Shown: positions 36,580 through 47,974 of the stretch, piece by piece
How the letters are laid out: every line of letters starts with the position of its first letter
Numbering within the stretch: the stretch's first letter is position 1
Source of the DNA: Isoetes taiwanensis
Lineage: Eukaryota; Streptophyta; Lycopodiopsida; Isoetales; Isoetaceae
DNA length: 64,000 bases
NCBI GenBank assembly: GCA_021234155.1
Contig: JAJEKV010000083.1
Coordinates: 1,072,213 to 1,136,212, forward strand
Reading direction: 5' to 3'
Made by a program: the position numbers and the translations under genes
The notes under the pieces: model-generated
What the model was told of the DNA's origin: nothing
The model's database searches: none
The model's input: only the letters and a program-made list of their open reading frames with translations

Positions 36580-38390
36580 AGAGGATTTTGCCTGCAGACC
36601 AACAGGTTTATGAGACACTCAAATATGTACACTCAACATTATAGAACATGTCTTCTTTTGCACCCTCTGATATAAATGCATTAGATTCTTCCCATCCCTC
36701 ATCAACTATACTATTACAATCTTTACCATGCAATAACTATTCTCTCAGCGCTAATACCTCCTTTGAATACCTCCCAACCTTTATCCAAGTAAGTAAAAAA
36801 ATTCCAACAACGAGCTTCAATGAACATCATGCTTGTGGTGAATCCCCATGTATGACGGACATCTTATGATCGCATGTGTTTCATTTTCAACTTCCTGTAT
36901 ATTACACACCTTATACAATCTCAACCGATGAGAAATATCACTTCAGTGCCCTCTTCAACCCCCAATCTATGGGAGCTAATCACATCCTGCTTATCATGTA
37001 TCTTGTTCTTAAAAATATACCTTCATTAAGATGCTTGGCCTCTTGAAGTGGGGGATTCATATATTTTCTATCAAATTCTTTCTTCGTTTTTGAAACCCTC
37101 CTATTTCTTCTAATGAGATGTTGGTGCACCCATCCCCAAATGCTCGATCTATTTTCTTGGAAATAATGAATGTTTAAATGCCTTGTCTGCATCCATGAAT
37201 GTCTAAACCATCTCTTGTATCTTGTCCCATCTAATGCCCATCTTGGTAAGCTTCTTTGGCCTTCAAAGCATCATACCGCATTCCACAAGCAACATGTGAT
37301 ACGGAGTTTGAGCTTTAGTTCTCAGTTCAGTTCTCAAGAATATTTTTTGCACCTTCTAAACTTTTTTTCGAGAATCTGCAGATAAACTTGGACCCCATAC
37401 CTCACATCTGTATAATAGAACTGGCTGTACCAAGACACGAAAGAAAGTTTGTTTCAAGTTGAAATTCCACATTTCAGCTTTTCCACTTTTACCTGCATGC
37501 TGTATAGTGCTTTTAGCCCCCCATTTACTCTATGTTCAACAGCAAGATTCCCACTAGGTCCTTTGCCCATATGTATTCCTAAATATTTATACGAGATCAT
37601 AATCTCCACAGAAGGTGAACTACTTTTTCAGCCTCCAAAAACCACCATCTTAGTCCTTGTCATATTCACCTGCATACCTTTTCGACCACAAAAGTAAGGC
37701 AAACCATCTAACTGCTTCTGCATGCCTGCAACCAAGCATAAGAGAAGAACCACATCATCAGTGTATATGAGCAACAAAACCACATATCCAGATAGAGGTG
37801 TTCCCTTCCCACCATATTCTGCTATCCAAGCCTCTAGTTGGTGTATAAACAAAGCAAACAGAGTGGGTGACAAAGGACATCCTTGCTTTGACTCCAATAT
37901 TGCTCTCCACCACCTCTGTGTACTGTTGTATGTAGGGGAAAGATAATTGCACTAAAACGTTCTCATAGAGTATTTTCACTGTTTGTCTAAGCTCAACTGG
38001 CACCTCTAGAATTTCCATTCTCCCCCGTAGATTATGGCGAGATACTGTGTCAAATGCCTTGGCGTAAAAAAAAATGAGCACAAAGTGGTTTTTTCTTCCC
38101 TTTGACACAATCAACCATAGTATGCAAGGAGACCAAGTGATCCACTGTGGATTTTTTAGGCCTAAAGCCTTCTTGCCCAATGGCCCTGATATTATGCTCT
38201 TCTGATCAAGTATTCAATTTACAGTTCCAACATAGTAGCGATTAGTTTAGCATATAAACTACTGGGCCAAAATCATTCTATAGTTCCTTAGATCACCTTC
38301 ATCTCCAAACTTATGAAGGGGAACAACTATGTTCAGTTGCCAATGCATCCCACATGCAACACAACATTAAATAGAGACAACAAAGCTCCA
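36580..38390 (-). pseudogene. LINE-A, reverse transcriptase and 3' part (decayed)
   Basis: On the minus strand: IVVPLHKFGDEGDLRNYR (RT start, about 38,330), GFRPKKSTVDHLVSL (about 38,180), YAKAFDTVSRHNL, KQGCPLSPTLFALFIHQLEAWI (about 37,860), LLIYTDDVVLLL (YADD box altered to YTDD, about 37,760) and MQVNMTRTKMVVFGG. The thumb and C-terminus continue to 36,650 in broken frames. LINE RT copies the RNA at the nicked target. The 3' end carries a CCTGTTGG hairpin (36,592-36,608) like that of LINE-B. No endonuclease part is present, so it is 5'-truncated. Confidence 0.82.
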
Positions 38391-38429
38391 TGGACTGATC
38401 TACCTTTCCATTTGAACATTCCTTTCTGC

Positions 38430-38758
38430 TACCAAACCTATTGAAAGAGACATATATAAGAACTGCAAGTGGTTGTAGCACGCTTGTATGAGAAGGTGCT
38501 TGCTCAACTTAGTTTTCCACTTAGTGCAGAATGTGATTGGCAAATAGTAGGGTTGTCCAATATCCCCAACATTATTTGGCATTTAAATTGATGAGATAGA
38601 AAAGTGGCTCCAAGAGCACTATTCAAATGGAGTAATATTGGCAGGATATATCATTCAAATTCTTCTCTATGCATATGATACAGATCTCCTATCACGCACT
38701 GAAAAAGGTCTACAATTAATATCATCTTGAGATTTTGGTAATGTTTTGTCATCATTCA
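38430..38758 (+). pseudogene. LINE-C, 5' piece of reverse transcriptase
   Basis: Plus-strand RT fragment: VARLYEKVLAQLSFPLS, then in a shifted frame IDEIEKWLQEHYSNG and ILLYAYDTDLLS (YADD-like box, altered). It stops at the target duplication ATTCA (38,754-38,758) of Copia-2 and resumes at 43,980. Confidence 0.75.
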
Positions 38759-39441
38759 TGTTAGGTTTTAAGTTTCAAATCAACCTTTGAACCAATGCAT
38801 TACTTTATGCATTAACAATAATTCTCAATACAATGCCAAATCATTATAGCATAGCAATTCACCTATGCATGATTTATTAATCAACAACTATTGCCCTTCT
38901 TTATTAAACTAGAGGAACCATTGAACCACTGAACTTATCCAATTGCTCATTATCAAAGATACTTACATCTTAGCTTAATGCAATAATACAAACCTTTGCA
39001 ACCGAGCTTGATCTCCTCTAGGAACTGAATACTTAAACTATACATCTTAGGTTATACAAATAGAATCAGTCCCGGCCTCTTTGCCGGACCGACCTCCATG
39101 CTTACAGAGTTTGTCGAGGTCTCATTAGACCAAAAAGTTCAAATAGAAAAATGGCCTCAATTCATTGGGCCGACCTGTTTCGCAATGAAGAATTTCTATA
39201 AATGTCTGTTCAATGGTTTTTCAAATAAAAAACCATGCTTCTAAATACATATTTACATCACATGAGCACTATTACGTTTCTATGCCCATATGTAGCATAA
39301 TAACAGGGGGTTTTCTTTGTGTTTTTGTACGCTTTTCACTAAGGTTTTTCTATGATTTCGTGATGTATTCAAATGGATGTACTAATGCGTACATCTAGAG
39401 TGCACCATTTCTGAGCCATTGATTTTAGCCTTTTTTTTTCC

Positions 39442-39620
39442 AATGGTCAACAACCAATGGCTCACAACAAAAGCCCTTTTTTTTGTGCGTGTGGTGCATA
39501 ATGGTCAACAACCAATGGCTCACAACAAAAGCTCCTTTTTCGTGGTGTGGGTGCATAATGGTCAACAACCAATGGCTCACAACAAAAGCCCTCTTTTTGT
39601 GTGTGTGGTGCATAATGGGC
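39442..39620 (+). repeat. 58-bp tandem repeat, about three copies
   Basis: Units of AATGGTCAACAACCAATGGCTCACAACAAAAG followed by a T/G-rich part repeat at 39,442, 39,500 and 39,557, with a partial fourth. The open frames across it are repeat artefacts. Confidence 0.85.
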
Positions 39621-40314
39621 ACATGAAGGGCGCATGTAGTGCGGTTTCCCGGCAACACATTTCTTATCATAACTTTTGATCCGAGCTCTGCTTTGAGATG
39701 ATTTTTATTATGTTGGAAAGCTCTCTCCCAGATCTTTTTGATAGTGTATGATATGGATATGTTTGGTTAAGTTATCTATGCTAAAACAGCAATTTTCCGG
39801 CCGGGTTTGGTAGGCTTTTACATCCTACCACCGATTATCTGAGGATTGCGCTTATTGGATATTGTTTTATGCGCTCATTTCGAATGAAGCCTGCAAAAAT
39901 TACCATGCATTTTTAGATTTTGAGGCTTCTAGATCCTTGTGCTAACAAGCGTAAAAGTTTCCCACTTTGGTTTCTCACCACAAGAATCCATGGAGGCCAA
40001 AGGTTGTTTGTTAAATTCCAAATTGAAAAATGTTTGTGTATGGGTGTTGCAAACTTTATGACTTTCGTAATAATGGGATCAATCTGCTCTATCTTTATGG
40101 TAACTTTTACTTATGTTCTATTTGTTTTATTGTGATGAAATTCAAAAGCTACAATGATGAAAGCCTCAAATGAATTCTAGTTTTTTTGGGTTTGAATTCT
40201 AAATTTTTTTCTCACCTGGGAGGGGGGGCTGGATGTCCTTAAGGCCCCTAAGGCCAAAATTTTTTTTTTTGCAACACAAAACCATTAACATCCAACATAT
40301 AAAAATTAAACCCC

Positions 40315-40818
40315 CAACACATAACAACCATTGACATTAACAACCAACACATAACTACCATTGACATTAATTAACACAACCATTGGGTCCAAACACATTT
40401 AAATTAAAATCCCCTTAAACCCCTTTGGTTTGGGTGCATATTCACACGGGGGGGACGCGTAGGGGCAATGGTAGAGCCCCTCATAATTGTATTTTGCACG
40501 CGTGAAATCAACACTATATAGTATTCTCGCTTGAAATCTTATAGTATTTTTTGCGAATCTTGTTATACAAGATAGCAAATTTTGTACTTGCATACCCCAC
40601 AAACGAGGAACTTTACGCATTTGTAGATTAAGGAATAAGGGGTGAATATGCCTATCCAACGCCTCTCGTTGTCTGAGTCACCCCCGGTGAATATGCACCC
40701 AAACCAAAGGGGGTTTAAGGGGGATTTTAATTTAAATGTGTTGGACCCAATGGTTGTGTTAATTAATGTCAATGGTAGTTATGTGTTGGTTGTTAATGTC
40801 AATGGTTGTTATGTGTTG
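40315..40818. mobile_element. Foldback element with arms of about 140 bp
   Basis: Arms 40,315-40,455 and 40,680-40,818 are near-perfect reverse complements (for example GTGAATATGCACCCAAACCAAAG with its complement), separated by about 225 bp. Both arms contain internal copies of AACAACCATTGACATTAA. No transposase is encoded. It lies inside the Copia-2 left LTR; the right arm abuts the resumed LTR at about 40,820. It is consistent with a MITE or foldback element; the target duplication is not clear. Confidence 0.75.
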
Positions 40819-40942
40819 TGTCAGTTTTTACACTTGCTGCATATGCACTTCAGAATCTTTTATACTGCAAGATTATGATATGAACATTTTTCTGAATAAG
40901 TTGCTTCACATATTTCTTACATTCCCCTTTCAGATCATAATC

Positions 40943-43520
40943 TCAAGTTTTCTTGCAATTTAACTCTTCTGCCAATTTTATGAACCTGTTATAGTTCAGA
41001 CCCTTTGTGAAGATGTCTGCTAACTGTCTTTCTGAATTGATATACTCAAGTTCTATCACACCTCTGTTAATCATTTCTCTGATAAAATGCATTTCCATTT
41101 CTATATGTTTTGTTCTTTCATGCATAACTGGATCCTTGGTTGTAGCTATACAACTTTGATTGTCGCAGAATAAAATTGTACCTTTCTTTTGCATGATCCC
41201 CAACTCATTCAAGAATCTCCTGCTCCAAATTATCTCCTTAGCTGCCAGGGTTGTGGCAACATACTCTGATTCTGCTGTAGATAATGCTATGGATGACTGC
41301 TTCTTTGTTCTCCAGTGTGTATCCAGAGGTTGACTTCCTCTCGTCTAAATCTCCACACTAGTCTGCATCTGCATAAGCTTTTAACTCCAAGTCATCTCCA
41401 CAATACATAATCCCTGTTGTTTTTGTCCTCTTTAGAAACCTTAGTACCTTCTTTGCTGCCAGCCAATGTTGTTTTCCTGGATTACTATTGTATCTGCTTA
41501 AAACATTCACAATAAATGTTATGTCAGGTCTGGTATTATTAGCAATGTGCAATAAAATTCCAACCAACTGCCTATATGGTATCTTTGTCATTTCTTCTCT
41601 TTCTTTGTCAGTCTTGGGTCCCTTTTTACTTGTATTCCCAAAAATTTGAATAACCCCCAAATCTGTCATTTTGTATTTTCCTTTGAGTATCTCCTTGCAT
41701 TGTTTGAGTATATCCATGCCATTGGCTGCCAGCACACAATCATCGGCCATTATGCAATAATCCTTTCCCCTTTTAAGAACATAGACATTTCCATCATTTT
41801 CTAATTTTGTCCTGTTCCTTTAGATATTTATCAATACATCTATACCATTGCCTGGGGGCTTGTTTTAGCCCATAAACAACCCTTTCAATCTCCAGACTTT
41901 TGTTTTTCCATGTTCATGTCCTTGTGTTTGCTTCATGTGTACTTCCTCTTCTAATTTTGCATTCAAGAAGGTCAAAGCATACATCCATATGATGTAACTC
42001 CATATTCAATGCATTTGCCATAGCAATTATCATCCTAATATTGGACATTTTTACCATTGGAGAATATATTTCTTCAAAATCTACACCCTTTTTTGTCAAT
42101 ATCCCTAGGCCACCAATCTAGCCTTGTACTTTGGGCTTCTATCAGCATTTTGTTTAAGTCTGAATATCCATTTATTCCCAATTGCTTGCTTTCCCTTTGG
42201 CATATCTGTGATTTCATAGGTTGAGGTCCTTTCAAACGACTCCTTCTCTTCATTCATGGCCTCTTTTTATTTCTCACTTTCAAAACCATTTATTGCATCT
42301 TCAAAAGTCTCAGGTACCCCTGCTTATACTATCATTAAAGCTTCTGGTACATTTTCAGACTATCTCTCTATTCTGCCACTTTTACCATTTTCTTTTCTTC
42401 CATATAAATCTGTGTTAAACCTTGCTTCTTCCTTGAGCCTCTGTCCTTCATTTCTCTTCTTCCTCTCTTTCCCGCCTAGTTCTAAACTTTGTTCTCCATT
42501 GTCTTGTACTACCAGCTGGTGTTTTTCCATTTATGCTTTTTGATGGCTTCCTCCCAGAGAAAATTGGGTAGACCAACAAGCTTAAGCATTGATCTAGTTG
42601 CATTTAAAATTGTTTTGTTCATTCTTTCTGCTACTCCATTCTGTTGAGGTGTATAACTACATGTGTATTGTCTTTTAATTCCCTTATCTATGCAATAACT
42701 TGCAAATTTAGATGACATGTACTCATCTTCTCGGTCAGATCTGACGCATTTGATTTTCTTCCATGTTGTGCACTCCATGTTCTGCTGCAAATCTTTTAAA
42801 GGCTTCAAAGGCTAAGTTCTTTGTTTTGAGGCAGTAGAATCTTGTTTTCCTGCTAAGATCATCTACAAAAGTTATAAAATAACGTTTTCCAGAAATCCCT
42901 ATGACATTTAGTGGTCCACAAATGTCAGTATGAATCAATTCTAGAGTTTCCTTTGTTTTTCTTTTTACCTTTGAGAAGGGCAGTCTGCTAAGTTTACCTA
43001 GCATGCAACTGTTGCAAACAAAGTCATTTATTTTGCTATCTGATGAAGTCAACCAGCCTTGTTTAATCATCATTTCTATATTCTTCACATTTGTATGCCC
43101 AAGTCTCTCATGCCACAGTTCAATGTTTGGATTGTTGCTGAGTTTATAGTTGCATAACAGTTGTTGATGCCAAATAGATTTCCAACTCGTCTTCCTAAAA
43201 ATTTCAATTCATTTCCTTCAAAAATCTTACAATGCATTTGTTCAAATACAACTTTAAACCCCATGTCAACCAACTGAGCAATAGATATCAAGTTTTTGAC
43301 TAGGCTAGGAACACAAAGTACATTCTGCAGATTTACTCTTCTTTCTTTCAAATCAAATAACTCTAATACTCCTACATCTTCAACTTTTTGTAAATTTCCA
43401 TTTCTTACTTGGATGTGTCCTCATCGATTTCCACTGCATTCTTTCAAGATTTTGGTTGAGCATGCAATGGTTTTCTTAGCTCCACTATCTAAAATTAAAA
43501 GACCATCACCATTAGATGGA
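40943..43520 (-). pseudogene. Copia-2 pol (protease to RNase H), many frameshifts
   Basis: Minus-strand order: protease remnant (LLILDSGAKKT, about 43,480), LFDLKERRVNLQNVLCVPSL, pre-integrase (VCNSCMLGKLSRLPFSK), integrase (LIHTDICGPLNVIG, KCVRSDREDEY, QQNGVAERMNKT), RT pieces (VKMSNIRMIIAMANALNMEL and ADDCVLAANG where YVDD is expected), RNase H (FCDNQSCIATTKDPVMHERT, QLADIFTKGL). At least six frame breaks are present, so it is non-functional. Confidence 0.87.
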
Positions 43521-43974
43521 CTTAAACTATACATCTTAGATTATACAAATAGAATCAGTCCTGGCCTCTTTGCCGGACCGACCTCCATTCTTACAGAGTT
43601 TGTCGAGGTCTCATTAGACCGAAAAATTCAAATACAAAAATGGCTCCAATTCATTGGGCCGACCTATTTCCAATGAATAATTTCTATAAATGTCTGTTCA
43701 ATGGTTTTTCAAATAAAAAACCATGCTTCTAAATACATATTTACATCACATGAGCACTATCAGGTTTCTATGCCCATATGTCCGATTTTAGCATGAATTA
43801 TTAAAATTTTAACTATAAAAACAACTCTGCATATTGTCCAACCAATTTCTCTGCTTCTTTCTAGACAACTTTCTTAGTTTTTACACTTGCTGCATATGCA
43901 CTTCAGAAGCTTTTATACTGCAAAATTATGATATGAACATTTTTCTGAATAAGTTGCTTTACACATTTCTTACA
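43521..43974 (-). repeat. Copia-2 5' LTR, truncated
   Basis: It begins abruptly at CTTAAACTATACATCTTA right after the protease coding sequence, so the inner LTR end, primer site and gag have been deleted. It ends CTTACA before the target duplication. Confidence 0.75.
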
Positions 43975-43979
43975 ATTCA

Positions 43980-44640
43980 GGTATGTCTGTGAATTTCGAT
44001 AAACAAAAATAATAATATTTGGATCCAAGAAGAAGATGAATTTTCATTTCAATAGAGAGGTTATTGAACAGATTCATAGTTATAAGTACTTAGGTCTTGA
44101 AATCATAGATAATTACAGATGGAACATGGCAATTGATAAACGAGCAATCGGAGGTTGAAAATCACTTTTTGCAATGCAAGTAACATGCACGCAGATTCAA
44201 CTTGGGACTGGCAAATGAGGCTTCATTTATATCGTGTGTTAGTGCAGTCTGTCATATTATATGGATGTCAAGTGCAGACACCTAGTTTGGCAGGAAAGAA
44301 ATGGAATATTATTGAATCTGGCCAGAAGCTTTTTTTGATTGATGAGTTAGGTGTGAAAATCCAAACATCATATGCAATGATATTAGTTGAAACAGGTATG
44401 TTACCTCTTAAAGTGAAAGCATTATATCAGTTTCTAATATACTTTGTTCAGAGTAAGGGCGATGTCACATAATAGATTGCCTTATAAAGCTATACAAGGT
44501 AATGCAGAAAAGGGATGCAGAAGGACAAACTTTGATGAGAAGATGGGGCATTGAAATTGAAATTTCCAGAGCAGTCATTACCAGTGCGGGATCATTAGAG
44601 AATATTTGGGATCATTTAGAGGCTTTGTAAGAGTATTTTG
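43980..44640 (+). pseudogene. LINE-C, 3' piece (RT end and thumb)
   Basis: Continues from 38,758: HSGMSVNFDK, then in the frame at 44,155-44,472 LYRVLVQSVILYGCQ, SLAGKKWNIIESGQK and MILVETGMLPLKVKAL, the usual LINE C-terminal series. Frameshifts occur at about 44,040 and 44,150. It decays near 44,640 without a recognisable tail. Confidence 0.75.
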
Positions 44641-45060
44641 GGGAGGGGCTGCCACGTAGGATCCCAAACCTACTTTTCCCCTTCCCTCCATACCTAACTT
44701 TCACTCTCCCAACCCTAAAGTTTTGCAATCATTATTTCCTAATGACCATAAAATTTGATGATTACATCTAAGATTTTCCCTTTCCCACCATCGAAGCTTG
44801 CTCGTACATCAAGTTTGCTATTGTGCTATCGCTACCAAAGCATCGCTTTGAATTGGACATGGCGGATTCTTGCCAGCAAATAGAGTGAAAGTTTTCAATT
44901 TCGCTCTGTTGTTGGCAAGAATCTCCTAATTCTAAGCTCGACTCCAGTACTTGGTCTTTTGCAATCTCAATGGCAAAGGTATTTGGTTTCCAAATTCTCA
45001 TTGCATTCTTTTGAGTGTTCTTGTTTCTGATACTTCTGTTTCAAAATTAAACTAATTTCA
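44641..45060. other. Spacer containing a long stem-loop
   Basis: Mostly non-coding. The stem-loop at 44,865-44,923 (arms of 26 and 25 nt, four or five mismatches, 8-nt loop) is the only notable structure. Confidence 0.5.
44865..44923. repeat. Stem-loop, arms about 25 bp
   Basis: Left arm 44,865-44,890 starts GATTCTTGCCAGCAA; right arm 44,899-44,923 is its near complement; loop GTTTTCAA. The length is in the range of a small-RNA precursor or a tiny MITE. Confidence 0.65.
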
Positions 45061-45061
45061 A

Positions 45062-47360
45062 AGGTCAATTTAGAGTGCAAGTGCCAAAAGGATGTCCGCC
45101 TTACGAAAATAAGTTCACTTGGAAGCAACCAATAGATGAAGATGTATTGCGAGCTTCTAGAGCCATGAATATAGATCTCTGGGCTAAAGGGCAACTGTAT
45201 CCTTGTGATCCTTTCCCTCGAGCCCATCCAAACTTCCACTCTGCATCCGGTCTTATTGAATTTGCTTGCAAGGGTCAGCAAGGGTTACGCGGTTACTGTA
45301 ATAATTTGGTTAATGGTAATACTGATCCACATTTGCTGGCTATGTATGACTACTTGTATGGATTCAATTGCAAAGTTTTATCAGATGTTAATCAGCCCAA
45401 CAAAGTAACTACTTGTTGTCTCAACAATGCCTCAAGCTCAATGAATTGGAGGTAGAAAATAAAAAATTGGTGACGGAGATGGTGTCACTGCATCAAGGAA
45501 TGAAGAGGGTTGCGCAAGAAAATGATTCCCTCTACAAGCGAGTCAAAAGAATGAAAACAACTCCACTGGAGTTCAGGGAAAGGGCAAGAAACTTGAAGCC
45601 CATAAATATATTAGCCCTTGGGGGTGGAGGGTCAAAAAAAAGGATCATGGCTATTAAAAAGCTTATAGATCCAAACCTTGCACAAGAAAATAAGAGAAAA
45701 CCTGCTAATATTGCCTGTTTGTGAAAGAAATTATATAGTTAGTAAAGATGATGTATTAAGAATGTTAAAGCTTCTGGTAGCATTCCACTTAGGAAAGCTG
45801 TAGTACACCAAGTGCTGCAGGGATTGGGGAACGATCAAACCTCAGAATCAATGCAAGAACTGTGTGACAATGTCAAAATAAGTAGACAGGCTTATATTGC
45901 TTTGTTCAGATGCCTGCAGGATGGCCTTAAACAACAAGGCATCACCAAAGCTATTTTACTACCAAGGATAACTAGTGTAAGGGCTTGTAGATCATCGAGA
46001 AATAGACAAGTGCAAGAGCTTCTTGGTGACATGTATCACCGATCAAAGAATGTCAATTTGGATACATTGCCATCTTATACCAAAGGTAAGGAGAAGTCAA
46101 AGTTTGGTGATACTTTCTGTCTTAATGAAAATAACAATTGCTGGAAAGACTTAAGTAGAATGCTTAAGCTTCTGGTTCGATTCTATGACATGAAGGTAGA
46201 AGAGTGCGCTGGTAAACTAAGAATTGTTTTGAAGTTGGATAAAATGGAATTGGTGAAAGGTGAGAAGTACGAGAGGGTTTCACTGAGTCTAATGAACCGA
46301 GCTTTGGTGAATACAGGGAATGAAGAGTCAAACCAAGACAGTAAGTTTTCCATCCAGTTTGAAGATCACATTTGGTGGGTTGGTTTATTTCAGGTACCAG
46401 CTTGCAATTTTTGGATATGGTGAGTACAAGATTGAATGGCATCTTGCTATAGATTTGAAGACAATAAAATGTATGTAAAATCAATGAAGCGTAGTGCTAA
46501 TAAGACTACTCATGCTTGTCCTTACTGTCTCTATGCGAGAAAAGATTCAGATGGGTTGGGCAAAAGTACCCTAGACTGTGCCCAAGATGAGCCACCAAAT
46601 AGAGAAGAGAAGGACGCGACTTTGATACCAATTCTGCCAATTCCCTTAAAAAGAATACACATATGCACCTTCCATGCTTTCTTGAGAATCATAGACGAGA
46701 TGGTTTACATCAGTATCCTGTTTGCTTGGAATAAATCACCTTAAATCTCTAGGGAAGCTGCCATACATGAGGTTGAAAAGGTGCTATCTAATATGGGACT
46801 TCATGGCGGGCACTACAAAATACTTCAAGATCCAAAAGCAAAGTTCCCCTGAAACCCAGTATGGATGGTCCAAAGGCCAAGAGGTTTTTGCCTTCCGCGA
46901 AAAAGAACTCATATGGTGTTTGAGAAGCTTACAAGGATCTTATGGCAGTTAAGGATGATCAAAATGGTCGTGGTAGATCATGCCTGAAGAAACTCAAGGC
47001 ATGGCAGATCTATGTTGGTGAAGGAAATGCGTAAAAGGTAGTGCAGAAAAAATGATGTTGCCAAATTCTAGGAGGGTGTCACAAACTTCACTAAGCCTTT
47101 CCTAACAACATAGGATGAAGCCAATTTGACATACTATGTTCATGTTTTGTTCGCACACATCGTGTAGTTTGTCAAGGAATATGGAAGCCTGGGAATTTGG
47201 AATACACAGAGAAATGGAGAAGTCCCATAAGTTTAAGCAAAGAAGGCATTCTTCCGCTTCACTCTACAATGCATGTTCAATTGGGAGTTCCTTACAGCAG
47301 ATATGTCAATGGTTTTACAAGAGGATCGTGGTCCAAAGGGACAAGAAATCACAAAACTAG
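45062..47360 (+). pseudogene. Decayed multi-domain ORF, transposase-like family not named
   Basis: Pieces in order: 45,075-45,455 (VPKGCPPYENKFTWKQPIDE), 45,413-45,724 (coiled coil, LELEVENKKL-like heptads), 45,731-46,423 (SYTKGKEKSKFGD, FYDMKVEECAGKLRIVLKLD, ERVSLSLMNRAL, FEDHIWWVGLFQVP), 46,395-46,560 (GEYKIEWHLAIDLKTIKCM, then THACPYCLYARK), 46,750-47,000 (EVEKVLSNMGLHGGHYKILQD) and 47,130-47,350 (YGSLGIWNTQ..KKAFFRFT). The D..KT..C-x2-C arrangement recalls the zinc-bearing insert of RAG1/Transib/hAT-type DDE enzymes. This is inference; similar proteins occur as repetitive hypothetical proteins in seed-free plants as I recall. Frameshifts and lost segments make it non-functional. Confidence 0.55.
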
Positions 47361-47405
47361 AGTGAGTCAATGCTCGCTAAGTTGTTCGCACAAAAAGCCC
47401 AAAGG

Positions 47406-47477
47406 GTGGGTGGGTGGGTGGGTGGGGAGGGAGGGAGGGAAGGAGGGAGGGAGGGAGGGAGGGAGGGAGGGAGGGAG
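47406..47477 (+). repeat. (GGGT)n / (GGGA)n microsatellite
   Basis: GGGTGGGTGGGT then GGGAGGGAGGGA, abutting the TTTCA-type tail of LINE-B (minus strand). It may be an expanded continuation of that tail. Confidence 0.85.
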
Positions 47478-47960
47478 ATGAAATGAAATGAAATGTATAT
47501 AAATATCACGTCTGCAGGCCACCAGGCCTATGAGACGTTCAATGAATACAATCAACATTGTAGAAAATATCTTCTAATGCATCTTCAGATAGAAATGCAT
47601 TAGTTCCCTCCCACTCATCCTCGCCTTCTTTACAATTAGATAATTTCAATAAATGATCTCGATGCTCAAGCACGTCTATAATAAATTGTGCTATCTTAGT
47701 GCGTGGTAGATAAAAAAAAGTCCCTCAAATTATCACAAGTGAATTGATACTTACCCCTAAGATATGTATACGCTGAACAACTTAAAAGCGTATGTGCTTC
47801 ATCTTCAACGGCATTCACATCACACAACTTACATACTCTTAAGACATGTGGAATGTGATTCCAACGCCCTACTTCCACGCCCAGCCTGTGAACTAAGTCT
47901 AATTTTGCTGATTGCATGCCTGGACTTAACTGAAATCCCCATCTCGAGATATTTCGGTGA
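47478..47960 (-). pseudogene. LINE-B, 3' end with C-terminal zinc-binding domain
   Basis: The minus-strand frame 47,696-47,917 has LDLVHRLGVEVGRWNHIPHVLRVCKLCD then EDEAHTLLSCSAYTYLR, the C-x2-C..H..C zinc-binding end of LINE ORF2. The 3' UTR (47,500-47,640) aligns with that of LINE-A (36,590-36,720). It ends with a perfect hairpin (47,516-47,529, AGGCC/ACCA/GGCCT), CAGACG, and (TTTCA)3. It is 5'-truncated. Confidence 0.82.
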
Positions 47961-47974
47961 TTGCAGGTGAGGGT

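Larger units (their letters stand above)
38759..40921 (-). repeat. Copia-2 3' LTR, interrupted by an insertion
   Basis: LTR sequence at 38,759-39,298 and 40,820-40,921; 39,032-39,293 matches 43,521-43,781 and 40,820-40,921 matches 43,876-43,974. The 1.5 kb between is foreign (tandem repeat plus foldback). About 90 bp of LTR present in the right copy (43,785-43,870) is absent here. Confidence 0.75.
38759..43974 (-). mobile_element. Copia-2, decayed Ty1/copia element with TSD ATTCA
   Basis: Flanked by ATTCA at 38,754-38,758 and 43,975-43,979, inside LINE-C; removing it restores a LINE reading frame (..HSGMSVNFDK..). The left LTR starts TGTTAGG at 38,759 and ends CTTACA at 40,921, with a polypurine tract GAAAGGGGAA (minus strand, plus 40,922-40,931). 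The left LTR is expanded by a foldback insertion. The right LTR is truncated at its inner end, so the primer site and gag are missing. It is older and more decayed than Copia-1. Confidence 0.85.

Noticed and set aside
47136-47360. Independent small gene
   Set aside because: Its sequence (YGSLGIWNTQ-type) continues the conserved block order of the transposase-like remnant.
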